Origin: Methylobacterium sp. W2
GTDB taxonomy: Bacteria; Pseudomonadota; Alphaproteobacteria; Rhizobiales; Beijerinckiaceae
Assembly (NCBI RefSeq): GCF_020662345.1
Contig: NZ_VMOA01000055.1
Coordinates: 1 to 34,191, forward strand
DNA: 34,191 nucleotides
Direction of reading: 5' to 3'
The notes under the pieces were generated by a model that had not been told where the DNA came from, ran no database searches, and was given only the letters and a program-made list of their open reading frames with translations. The position numbers and the translations under genes were made by a program. Positions within the stretch are counted from its first letter, which is position 1, and every line of letters starts with the position of its first letter. Of the stretch, positions 15,756 through 22,779 are shown one piece after another.

Positions 15756-16391
15756 ATGAAGGCCCCAGGCGAACGCGACCTTCTCCTCGTGGTCGACGTC
15801 CAGAACGACTTCCTGCCCGGAGGAGCCCTCGCGGTGCCGGACGGCCATGCGGTGATCGACCCGATCAACCGCCTCGCCGCCCGGTTTCCGCACGTGGTCC
15901 TGACCCAGGACTGGCACCCGGCCGGGCACGTCTCCTTCGCCTCCAGCCATGCCGGAAAACGCGCTTTCGAGAGCGTGGACCTGCCTTACGGGCCGCAGGT
16001 CCTGTGGCCGGACCATTGCATCCAGGGCTCGTCCGGCGCGCGTTTCTCGGCCGAGCTTCACGCCGATTGGGCCGAGTTGGTGATGCGCAAGGGCTATCAC
16101 GCCCATACCGACAGCTATTCGGCCTTCGTCGAGGCCGACCGGAGCACCAGCACGGGCCTCACGGGCTACCTGCGCGAGCGACGCTTCTCGCATCTCTACC
16201 TCACCGGCCTCGCCACCGATTACTGCGTCCTCTGGACGGCCCTCGACGCGGCCCGAGCGGGTTTCGCCGTCACGGTCATCGAGGATGCGGTGCGGGGGAT
16301 CGATATGGACGGATCGGTGGAGCGGGCCTGGGCCGACATGGCGAACGCGGGTGTCAGGCGGATGATGAGCGGAGCGATCGAGGGCGGGTAG
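15756..16391 (+). CDS. pncA: Nicotinamidase (pyrazinamidase)
   Basis: PncA hydrolyses nicotinamide to nicotinate and ammonia in the NAD salvage pathway. The 211-residue product has the complete catalytic triad, Asp14 (VVDVQNDF), Lys112 (MRKGYH) and Cys157 (ATDYCV), plus the metal site Asp52, His54, His58 (QDWHPAGH). Length and order are normal for the family. AGGA about eight bases upstream supports the ATG. It follows the quinone oxidoreductase and converges on rimO with 56 bases between stop codons; only a weak hairpin is visible in that gap. Confidence 0.96.
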   Translation: MKAPGERDLLLVVDVQNDFLPGGALAVPDGHAVIDPINRLAARFPHVVLTQDWHPAGHVSFASSHAGKRAFESVDLPYGPQVLWPDHCIQGSSGARFSAELHADWAELVMRKGYHAHTDSYSAFVEADRSTSTGLTGYLRERRFSHLYLTGLATDYCVLWTALDAARAGFAVTVIEDAVRGIDMDGSVERAWADMANAGVRRMMSGAIEGG

Positions 16392-16447
16392 AGCCGGGAA
16401 ACGCCGATGCGGCTCCATCCCCTCGCCGCGCCCGGGTCGAGTCGGTC

Positions 16448-17791
16448 CTAGACCGCGCTGCCGTAGAGGTCGTAGGCGTCGGCCCGCTCGATCTTCACGG
16501 TGACGATGTCGCCGACCCGGAGCGGCCGGCGCGAGGTGACGTGGACGTTGCCGTCGATCTCGGGCGCGTCGTATTTCGAGCGGCCCTTGGCGATGCCGCC
16601 ATTGGCCTCATCGATGATGACGGGCAGGCGCTTGCCCACGCGCGCCTTCTGCAGGCGGATCGAGACACCCTGCTGCGCCTCCATGAAGCGGCGCTTGCGC
16701 TCGGCCTTGACCTCGGGCGGGACGAGATCGCCGAGCCCGTTGGCCACTGCACCGCCCACGGGCTCGTATTCGAAACAGCCGACGCGCTCGAGCTTGGCTT
16801 GCCCGATCCAGGTCAGCAGCTCTTCGAACTCGGCCTCGGTCTCGCCGGGGAAACCCACGATGAAAGTCGAGCGGATGGCGAGATCCGGGCAGATCTCGCG
16901 CCAGCGCCGGATGCGCTCCAACTGCTTCTCCTGATTGCCCGGCCGGCGCATGCGCTTGAGCACGGACGGCGACGCATGCTGCAGCGGCATGTCGAGATAG
17001 GGCAGGATCTTGCCCTCGGCCATCAGCGGGATGACGTCGTCCACGTGCGGGTAGGGGTAGACGTAGTGCATCCGCACCCAGGCGCCGAGCTCGCCGAGTT
17101 CGGCGGAGAGATCGTAGAACTTCGCCCGCACCTCACGGTCACGCCAGGGGCTCGCGGCGTAGCGGATATCGACGCCGTAGGCGCTAGTGTCCTGCGAGAC
17201 CACCAGCAATTCCTTCACGCCGGCTTTGACCAGCTTCTCGGCCTCGCGCAGCACGTCGCCCGCCGGCCGGCTGACGAGATCGCCACGTAGGGACGGGATG
17301 ATGCAGAAGGTGCAGCGGTTGTTGCAGCCCTCGGAAATCTTCAGATAGGCGTAATGGCGCGGGGTGAGCTTCACCCCCTGCGGCGGCACCAGATCGAGGA
17401 ACGGGTCGTGCGCCGGGGGCACTGCCTCGTGCACGGCGGCGACCACCGATTCGTAGGCCTGCGGCCCGGTCACCGCGAGCAGGTTCGGATACTTTTCGCG
17501 AATTTCCTCGGGCTGGGCGCCCATGCAGCCCGTCACGATGACGCGGCCGTTCTCGGCCATGGCCTCGCCGATGGCCGAGAGCGATTCGGCCTTGGCCGAA
17601 TCGAGGAAGCCGCAGGTATTGACGATGACCACGTCCGCGCCGTCGTGCCGGCGCGCGAGTTCGTAGCCTTCCGCCCGCAGATGCGTGAGGATGCGCTCGG
17701 AATCCACCAGGGCCTTGGGGCAGCCGAGGGAGACGAACGAGATCTTGGGCGCGGCTTTCGCCGGGGTCGGAACGGTGACGGGTACGGTCAT
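16448..17791 (-). CDS. rimO: Ribosomal protein uS12 methylthiotransferase RimO
   Basis: RimO is a radical-SAM enzyme with two iron-sulfur clusters that adds a methylthio group to an aspartate of ribosomal protein S12. The 447-residue product has the N-terminal methylthiotransferase domain with three cysteines (SLGCPKALVDSER, VNTCGFLDSAK, VTGCMGAQPEE), the radical-SAM motif CNNRCTFC near residues 155-162, and a C-terminal TRAM domain ending in VKIERADAYDLYGS. LGCPKALVDSE is typical of RimO rather than MiaB. The start at ATG 17791 leaves a short Pro/Ala-rich N-terminus; the ribosome-binding site is weak. It diverges from pabB over about 270 bases in which no further gene was seen. Confidence 0.96.
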   Translation of the reverse strand: MTVPVTVPTPAKAAPKISFVSLGCPKALVDSERILTHLRAEGYELARRHDGADVVIVNTCGFLDSAKAESLSAIGEAMAENGRVIVTGCMGAQPEEIREKYPNLLAVTGPQAYESVVAAVHEAVPPAHDPFLDLVPPQGVKLTPRHYAYLKISEGCNNRCTFCIIPSLRGDLVSRPAGDVLREAEKLVKAGVKELLVVSQDTSAYGVDIRYAASPWRDREVRAKFYDLSAELGELGAWVRMHYVYPYPHVDDVIPLMAEGKILPYLDMPLQHASPSVLKRMRRPGNQEKQLERIRRWREICPDLAIRSTFIVGFPGETEAEFEELLTWIGQAKLERVGCFEYEPVGGAVANGLGDLVPPEVKAERKRRFMEAQQGVSIRLQKARVGKRLPVIIDEANGGIAKGRSKYDAPEIDGNVHVTSRRPLRVGDIVTVKIERADAYDLYGSAV

Positions 17792-18062
17792 GGTCGCTCG
17801 TCGGTCGCGGCCGAGGAAAACTCGACCGGCCGTGATTCTCGGGGCGGAGGGTGCCGGGTTGCGGCCTCCCTATACGCCCATCCTCGCGCGGTTGCGAGGG
17901 CGGCGGTTCCGGGTACCATGCCGCCAGCCTGCACGGCCCATGCAAGCCGCACGGCTTCCGTCGAACCGCGACCCGTGTCACCTGTGGCGCGTTATCAGGA
18001 AACCATGCCGCAGGAGGGGCCCGTGTCCCAGCCCGCGCGAAGCTCTTAAGTCCGACAGCATC

Positions 18063-19463
18063 ATGTGGACCCGCGAGATCCCCTTCATCGATCCCGTCGC
18101 GGCGGCGGAGGCGTTCTCGTCCCTGCCGGGGCTGGCCTTCCTCGACAGCGCCATGCGCCACGAGACCCTGGGGCGCGTCTCGATCGTCGCCGCCGATCCG
18201 TTCGGGCGGTTCCGCTACGCGCAAGGCCGCGCGACGCTGGACGGACGCCCCCTTGATGGGTCCGGGCTGGAAGCCCTGCGCGCCTGCCTCGCGCCCTACC
18301 GGCTGGCCGAGGACGAGGGAATCGGCTTTCCCGGCGGGGCCATCGGCTACTTCGCCTACGATCTCGGCGCCTGCCTGGAGCGGGTGACGCCCCCGGCCCG
18401 CCGCGCCGGCCTCACCGACGACATCGCCTTCAACCTCTACGACACGGTCCTGTCCATCGACCATGACAGCCGCACCTGCCGGCTCGTCGCCACCGGCTTT
18501 CCGGAGGCGGCGGATTCCGCAAGGGCGGAGAGGGCGCGCGCGCGGCTCGACCGTTTCGCCGAGCTGCTCGCGGCCGGCGGTGGCGGCACCGGGAGGGTGG
18601 CAGAGGCGGCGCCCCTGGCCTGGCGCTCCAACTTCACCAGGACCTCCTACGAGGCGGCGGTGGAGAGGGTGCGCGACTACATCCGGGCCGGGGACATCTA
18701 CCAAGCCAACATCGCCCAACGCTTCGAGGCGGCGCTGCCGGCGGGATACGATCCCTTCGCGCTCTATCACCGCCTGCGCGAGACTAACCCGGCGACCTTC
18801 GGCGCCTATCTGTCCTTCGGTGCTCTTACCATCGCTTCGAGCAGCCCTGAGCGCTTCATGAAGCTGCAGGGCAGGGCGGTGGAAACCCGGCCGATCAAGG
18901 GCACGGTGCGCCGGGTGGAAGATTCCGCCGAGGACCGGGCTCTCGGCGACGCGCTCCAGGCCAACATCAAGGAGCGGGCCGAGAACATCATGATCGTCGA
19001 TCTCCTGCGCAACGACCTCTCGCGCATCTGCGAGCCGCACAGCGTCAGGGTGCCGGTCCTGTGCGGGCTCGAATCCTATGCCTCGGTCCACCATCTCGTC
19101 TCGGTGGTGACGGGAACCCTGCGCGAGGACCACGACGCCATCGACCTGATCGCCGCCACCTTCCCCGGCGGCTCGATCACCGGGGCGCCGAAACTGCGGG
19201 CCATGGACATCATCACCGAGATCGAGGGCGACGCCCGCGAACTCTATTGCGGGGCCATCGGTGCCCTCGGATTCGACGGGTCGCTCGATACCTCCATCGC
19301 CATCCGCACCGTGTTCATGGACGGAGCCCGCGCCGTGCTCCAGGCGGGAGGAGGAGTGACGCTGCTCTCCGACCCGGCCGCCGAATACGAAGAGACCCTG
19401 ACCAAGGCGGCGCGGGTCTTCGCCGCCTTCGAGCCCGACCGGAACGAGGGCGGGGCTCCATGA
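18063..19463 (+). CDS. pabB: Aminodeoxychorismate synthase component I
   Basis: PabB converts chorismate and ammonia to 4-amino-4-deoxychorismate, the first step to p-aminobenzoate and folate. The 466-residue product has the chorismate-binding enzyme domain in its C-terminal two thirds: GDIYQANIAQRF, SSSPERFMKL, ETRPIKGTVRR, NIMIVDLLRNDLSRIC, VTGTLRED, FPGGSITGAPKLRAM and GAIGALGFDG. The PIKGT motif with its active-site Lys marks PabB rather than anthranilate synthase TrpE, which has PIAGT. The ATG lacks a clear ribosome-binding site. It overlaps pabA by four bases (ATGA), so the two are translationally coupled. Confidence 0.96.
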   Translation: MWTREIPFIDPVAAAEAFSSLPGLAFLDSAMRHETLGRVSIVAADPFGRFRYAQGRATLDGRPLDGSGLEALRACLAPYRLAEDEGIGFPGGAIGYFAYDLGACLERVTPPARRAGLTDDIAFNLYDTVLSIDHDSRTCRLVATGFPEAADSARAERARARLDRFAELLAAGGGGTGRVAEAAPLAWRSNFTRTSYEAAVERVRDYIRAGDIYQANIAQRFEAALPAGYDPFALYHRLRETNPATFGAYLSFGALTIASSSPERFMKLQGRAVETRPIKGTVRRVEDSAEDRALGDALQANIKERAENIMIVDLLRNDLSRICEPHSVRVPVLCGLESYASVHHLVSVVTGTLREDHDAIDLIAATFPGGSITGAPKLRAMDIITEIEGDARELYCGAIGALGFDGSLDTSIAIRTVFMDGARAVLQAGGGVTLLSDPAAEYEETLTKAARVFAAFEPDRNEGGAP

Positions 19464-20062
19464 TCCTCGTCGTCGACAATTACGATTCCTTCGTCTTCAA
19501 CGTGGTGCGCTACGTGGAGGAGCTCGGCCAGGAGGTGCGGGTGCTGCGCAACGACGCCGTCGACGTCGCCGGCATCCGCGCGCTCGCCCCCGATGCGCTG
19601 ATCCTCTCCCCGGGCCCCTGCACCCCCAACGAGGCCGGCGTGACCCTGCCCGCCATCGAGGCCCTGTCCGGCGAGATCCCGATCCTCGGCGTCTGTCTCG
19701 GGCATCAGGCCATCGGCGCGGCGTTTGGCGGACGGGTCGAGCGGGCGGCGCGGCCGCTCCATGGCCAGGCGACCGCGATCCACCATGACGGCGCGCGCCT
19801 GTTCGCGGGCCTGCCCGACCCGATGCAGGTGGGCCGCTACCATTCCCTCATCGTGACGCCTCAGCCCGGCATGGACGAATCCCTCGTCATCGACGCCGTG
19901 TCGGGGGAGGGCGAGGTGATGGCCCTGTCGCACCGGCGCCACCCGACGATGGGTGTGCAGTTCCACCCGGAATCGGTGCTGACCGAGAACGGCCACGCGG
20001 TGTTCGGCAACTTCCTCGATCTGGCGCGCCGGTGGCGGGAGACCCGCGATGCTGTGGTTTGA
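19460..20062 (+). CDS. pabA: Aminodeoxychorismate synthase glutamine amidotransferase
   Basis: PabA is the class I glutamine amidotransferase that supplies ammonia to PabB. The 200-residue product shows VVDNYDSFVFNVVRY at the N-terminus, the oxyanion loop SPGPCTPNEAG, the nucleophile block GVCLGHQAIG with Cys79, and the His169-Glu171 pair in FHPESVLTENG, so the triad is complete. The same subunit can also serve anthranilate synthase in some bacteria, but its place between pabB and pabC points to the folate branch. Its 3' end overlaps pabC by 14 bases. Confidence 0.95.
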   Translation: MILVVDNYDSFVFNVVRYVEELGQEVRVLRNDAVDVAGIRALAPDALILSPGPCTPNEAGVTLPAIEALSGEIPILGVCLGHQAIGAAFGGRVERAARPLHGQATAIHHDGARLFAGLPDPMQVGRYHSLIVTPQPGMDESLVIDAVSGEGEVMALSHRRHPTMGVQFHPESVLTENGHAVFGNFLDLARRWRETRDAVV

Positions 20063-20894
20063 CGGCGCCCTCCACGAGGGCAGCCGCCACGGTTTCGACC
20101 TCTCCGACCGGGGCCTGACCCTTGGAGACGGAATCTTCGACACGGCCCTCTGCCTCGGCGGCCGCATCGCTTTCCATGAGGCGCATCTCGCCCGGCTCGC
20201 CGCCTCGGCCGAGGATCTGGGCTTTTCCATCAACCGGGAGGCCATGGGGGAGGCGATGCGCCTCGTCGCTGCCGCCATCGGCGACGGCGCGCTCCGCACC
20301 ACGGTGACGCGCGGTTCCGGCCCGCGTGGCCTCGCCCCGCCGGAGCCGGCCCGGCCGGTCTGGTGGATCACCGCCGCACCGCGCCGGGCGGGATCGGGGT
20401 TCGCGCCGGTCTCGCTGTATCCGAGTGGAATGCGCCGCAACGAGACCTCGCCGGCCGCGAGGATCAAGACGCTGGGCTATCTCGACGCGATCCTCGCCGC
20501 CCGGGAGGCGAGGGCACGGGGATTCGACGAGGCCCTGTTCCTCAACACCAGAGGCCACCTCGCCTGCGCCGGGACCGGCAACTTGTTCGCGGTCCTGGAC
20601 GGGCGCCTCGTCACCCCGCCCCTTTCGGACGGCGTGCTGCCAGGCATCGTCCGGGCGCAGGTTCTCGGCTTGGCGGAATCGCTGGGCATCGGGACCGCGG
20701 AACGCTCCCTCGCCCTCGACGAGGTCCTGACCGCCGAGGCGGTGGTCATGACCAATTCCCTGCGCGGCCTCTCCACCGTCACGGCGATCGGGACGACGGC
20801 GTTTCCCGGCGCGCACGGGACCGTCGCCGCGTTGAGCCAGGCGCTCCGCCTCCTCATCGCCGAGGAATGCGGCGTCCCGCCGGAGGTGGCGTGA
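20049..20894 (+). CDS. pabC: Aminodeoxychorismate lyase (class IV aminotransferase fold)
   Basis: PabC is a pyridoxal-phosphate enzyme that splits aminodeoxychorismate into p-aminobenzoate and pyruvate. The 281-residue product has the class IV fold: DRGLTLGDGIFDTALCLGG, FHEAHLARL, the PLP lysine Lys140 in ARIKTLGYL, EALFLNTRGHLACAGTGNLFAV and LPGIVRAQVL. Branched-chain and D-amino-acid aminotransferases share the fold; the operon position favours PabC. GGGAG inside the pabA coding end lies about eight bases before the ATG. It overlaps pabA by 14 bases and the next gene by 4 (GTGA). Confidence 0.92.
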   Translation: MLWFDGALHEGSRHGFDLSDRGLTLGDGIFDTALCLGGRIAFHEAHLARLAASAEDLGFSINREAMGEAMRLVAAAIGDGALRTTVTRGSGPRGLAPPEPARPVWWITAAPRRAGSGFAPVSLYPSGMRRNETSPAARIKTLGYLDAILAAREARARGFDEALFLNTRGHLACAGTGNLFAVLDGRLVTPPLSDGVLPGIVRAQVLGLAESLGIGTAERSLALDEVLTAEAVVMTNSLRGLSTVTAIGTTAFPGAHGTVAALSQALRLLIAEECGVPPEVA

Positions 20895-21301
20895 GGCCGC
20901 GCACCATCATACGAAGCCGCCTGTTCTCGCGGCTCGGCCTCGCCGCCCTCTATGGTGGCATCGGCCTCCTCCATCTCGCCGCCGCCGACAAGTTCCTGCC
21001 GATCATGCCCGATTGGGTACCTTGGCCGAGGCAGGTCGTCATCCTGACGGGCTTCTACGAGCTCGCTTGCGTGGCGGGCCTGGTCTTCGCGCGCACCCGC
21101 CGCGCTGCCGGCTATGCCCTGGCCGCCTACGCGATCTGCGTGTTTCCGGCCAATATCAAGCACGCCATCGAGGGCATCCCGGTGCCCGGCCTGCCCGACA
21201 GCTGGTGGTATCACGGCCCGCGCCTCGCCCTCCAACCTGTTCTCGTCTGGTGGGCGCTTCATGCGACGCGGATCGTCGATTGGCCGCTCGGGCGGCGATA
21301 A
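20891..21301 (+). CDS. DoxX-like small membrane protein
   Basis: The 136-residue product has four hydrophobic segments (LGLAALYGGIGLLHLAAADKF, VVILTGFYELACVAGLVF, AAGYALAAYAICVFPANIKHA, LALQPVLVWWALHAT), the layout of the DoxX/MauE-like family. The DKF...P and GFYELA patterns are typical of that group. The molecular role of these proteins is poorly defined. The GTG start overlaps the pabC stop and has GGAGG four to five bases before it, so it belongs to the pab transcription unit; nothing in its sequence links it to folate synthesis. It is the last gene of the operon and converges on mazG across 37 bases. Confidence 0.78.
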   Translation: MRPRTIIRSRLFSRLGLAALYGGIGLLHLAAADKFLPIMPDWVPWPRQVVILTGFYELACVAGLVFARTRRAAGYALAAYAICVFPANIKHAIEGIPVPGLPDSWWYHGPRLALQPVLVWWALHATRIVDWPLGRR

Positions 21302-21338
21302 GGGGAGGGCGGCCGACAATCCCGCTGCGAACCAGGGA

Positions 21339-22169
21339 TCAAGCTTCCGAGCGCTTCACCCGCTGCCAGGCCGCCTCCATGGCGGGAAGATTGGCCTCTT
21401 CCAGGCTTGCCCCATCCTCCCCGATCAAAGCCGCCATGGCGTGGAAGCGCCGCTCGAACTTGATATTCCCTTTTTTTAGGGAATATTCCGGGTCTATTCC
21501 GGAATGTCGGGCAAGATTCACCACCGCGAAGAGCAGGTCGCCGATCTCTTCGGCGAGGTGATCCGGGTCGTCCCGCCCAAGCGCGTCGGCGACCTCGTCC
21601 ACCTCCTCGCGGATCTTGGCGATGACTGATGCCGCGTCCGGCCAGTCGAAACCATGCCGCGCCGCGTTGCGGCTGATCTTCTCGGCCCGGGTGAGGGCGG
21701 GCAGGGCCTTGGCGACGGAGCCGAGGAGATCACCCCCGGCTGGTTGGGATCGCCCGGTTGTCTCCGACCGTTCGGCCGCTTTCGACGCCGTCCAGTTGGC
21801 GTCGAGCTGCGCCAGGCTCAGACGGTCGGCGCCGTCGGGCAGCAGCGACCCATCCGCCTGGAATACATGCGGATGCCGCCGGATCATCTTGTCGCAGATT
21901 GCCCGGACCACGTCGTCGAAGGCGAAATTTCCGCTCTCCTCGGCAACCCGCGCCTGGAACACGACCTGGAACAGGAGATCGCCGAGCTCGCCCTTCAGCT
22001 CGTCGAGATCGCCCCGCTCGATGGCGTCCACCACCTCGTAGGCTTCCTCCAGCGTGTAGGGCGCCAAGGTTTCGAGGGTCTGGGCCTGATCCCAGGCGCA
22101 ACCCCGTTCGGGATCACGCAGGGCCGCCATCAATCGCAGCAGGGTCTCGATCGGCTGTTGGAAGGTCAC
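21339..22169 (-). CDS. mazG: Nucleoside triphosphate pyrophosphohydrolase MazG
   Basis: MazG hydrolyses nucleoside triphosphates to monophosphates and pyrophosphate, cleaning abnormal nucleotides and modulating ppGpp in E. coli. The 276-residue product has two MazG domains, each with the EExxE...ExxD metal motif: TLEEAYEVVDAIERGDLDEL with GELGDLL, and REEVDEVADAL with AEEIGDLLFAVVNLARH. Motif CAWDQAQTLETLAPYTLEE is diagnostic. The start is GTG with AGGT about six bases upstream. Near the 3' end, codons for SLKKGNIKF are unusually AT-rich, with a run of seven As, and contain the same ATTCC/GGAAT palindromes found around the neighbouring replication module. Confidence 0.95.
   Translation of the reverse strand: MTFQQPIETLLRLMAALRDPERGCAWDQAQTLETLAPYTLEEAYEVVDAIERGDLDELKGELGDLLFQVVFQARVAEESGNFAFDDVVRAICDKMIRRHPHVFQADGSLLPDGADRLSLAQLDANWTASKAAERSETTGRSQPAGGDLLGSVAKALPALTRAEKISRNAARHGFDWPDAASVIAKIREEVDEVADALGRDDPDHLAEEIGDLLFAVVNLARHSGIDPEYSLKKGNIKFERRFHAMAALIGEDGASLEEANLPAMEAAWQRVKRSEA
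21463..21505. repeat. Cluster of GGAATATTCC-type palindromes inside mazG
   Basis: ATATTCCC (21463-21470) pairs with GGGAATAT (21479-21486) across eight bases. GGAATATTCC (21480-21489) and ATTCCGGAAT (21496-21505) are each perfect 10-bp palindromes. The block is strikingly AT-rich for coding sequence here. The same half-sites occur upstream of the HARE-HTH-like gene near 23951-24004 and at 22300-22316. Confidence 0.6.
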
Positions 22170-22299
22170 GGGCGCACCTGGATCGGAAAGGACGGTCTCG
22201 AGCGAGGGTTAGGCCAGGCGTCACACTTGTCTCAAGCCTCCGCCCTCGGGCTTTCTCGGTGGACAGGTTTCTGTGCCGATCCTGTTGATGAGGAGGGGA

Positions 22300-22316
22300 G
22301 GAATTCTGAAAATTCC
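22300..22316. repeat. GGAATT-CTGAA-AATTCC inverted repeat
   Basis: A perfect 6-5-6 inverted repeat at the left edge of the AT-rich segment. Its half-site is close to the GGAAT/ATTCC words found in mazG and before the HARE-HTH-like gene, so it may be bound by the same protein. Confidence 0.45.
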
Positions 22317-22469
22317 AAATGATCGATCAAAAACCCCGACGTTCGGTAAAGCGAACCGACCTCCGGACCCATAGGAAAGATATCAGTAACATCTTTTTAG
22401 AGAGTCAGTTCAGCAAGTTATATGGGACGCCAAATTCCCCTTCCCTGACAACGTGTTGAGCCCTGTTCG

Positions 22470-22651
22470 CGTATCGAACTCTGCGCGGCTCCGTATGGAA
22501 GTCTGCGTGAGGCCGTACCCGATTCTGCGCTCGCCGGGCTCCGATCCGTATGGGATTCTGCGTCGATCCGTATGGAATTCTGCGGGGAGAACGGTGTTGA
22601 TCGGTGAAGTGTGGGGATAGTCCGGAATGCAGGCCCGTATCGAACTCTGCG
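22470..22651 (+). repeat. Six 16-bp iterons upstream of repA
   Basis: Six direct repeats of consensus CGTATSGRAYTCTGCG start at 22470, 22492, 22514, 22547, 22569 and 22636. Copies 1 and 6 are identical (CGTATCGAACTCTGCG); copy 5 is CGTATGGAATTCTGCG, and copy 3 is the most diverged (CGTACCCGATTCTGCG). Start-to-start steps are 22, 22, 33, 22 and 67 bases, so the first five sit on one helical face if a turn is taken as 11 bases. All have the same orientation. Direct repeats just before a replication initiator are the classic binding sites for Rep monomers that open the origin, and for copy-number control. Confidence 0.85.
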
Positions 22652-22653
22652 TT

Positions 22654-22674
22654 GACGCCGAAAAGCGCGGCGTC
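22654..22674. promoter_or_regulatory. Inverted repeat between iterons and repA
   Basis: GACGCCG (22654-22660) pairs perfectly with CGGCGTC (22668-22674) across seven bases. It begins three bases after the last iteron, overlaps a TTGACG word that could be a -35 box, and lies about 105 bases before the repA start. Rep dimers often repress their own gene through such repeats; a transcript hairpin is the alternative. Confidence 0.4.
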
Positions 22675-22779
22675 CGGGGCGGTGGGATCGAAGCGGCAGC
22701 GGCACCAGATCCTCGGGGCAGGCCGTGGATTGTCGGGATAAGATCCGGGCCCATCGACTCCTGACGCCGGAATCATGCG

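Larger units (their letters stand above)
22170..22779. other. Putative iteron replication origin region
   Basis: No gene is supported in these 610 bases. The mazG promoter must lie at the left end. From 22301 to 22430 the hand-counted GC content is about 43 percent, falling to about 32 percent at 22371-22420, far below the surroundings, so this could be an unwinding element. Six iterons follow, then an inverted repeat, then a near-match to a DnaA box on the minus strand (TTATCCCGA, 22733-22741, two mismatches to TTATCCACA), then the repA-like gene. Order and content match plasmid iteron origins. Confidence 0.6.

Noticed and set aside
18002..18049. Short ORF before pabB (MPQEGPVSQPARSS)
   Set aside because: No suitable ribosome-binding site or conserved feature; likely chance.
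17184..19133. A 649-codon minus-strand frame opposite pabB and overlapping rimO
   Set aside because: Composition is that of a GC-rich shadow, and it overlaps two well-supported genes.
22470..22651. CRISPR array
   Set aside because: The repeats are only 16 bases, with 6- to 51-base gaps and no unique spacers of constant size; they fit iterons before a Rep gene.
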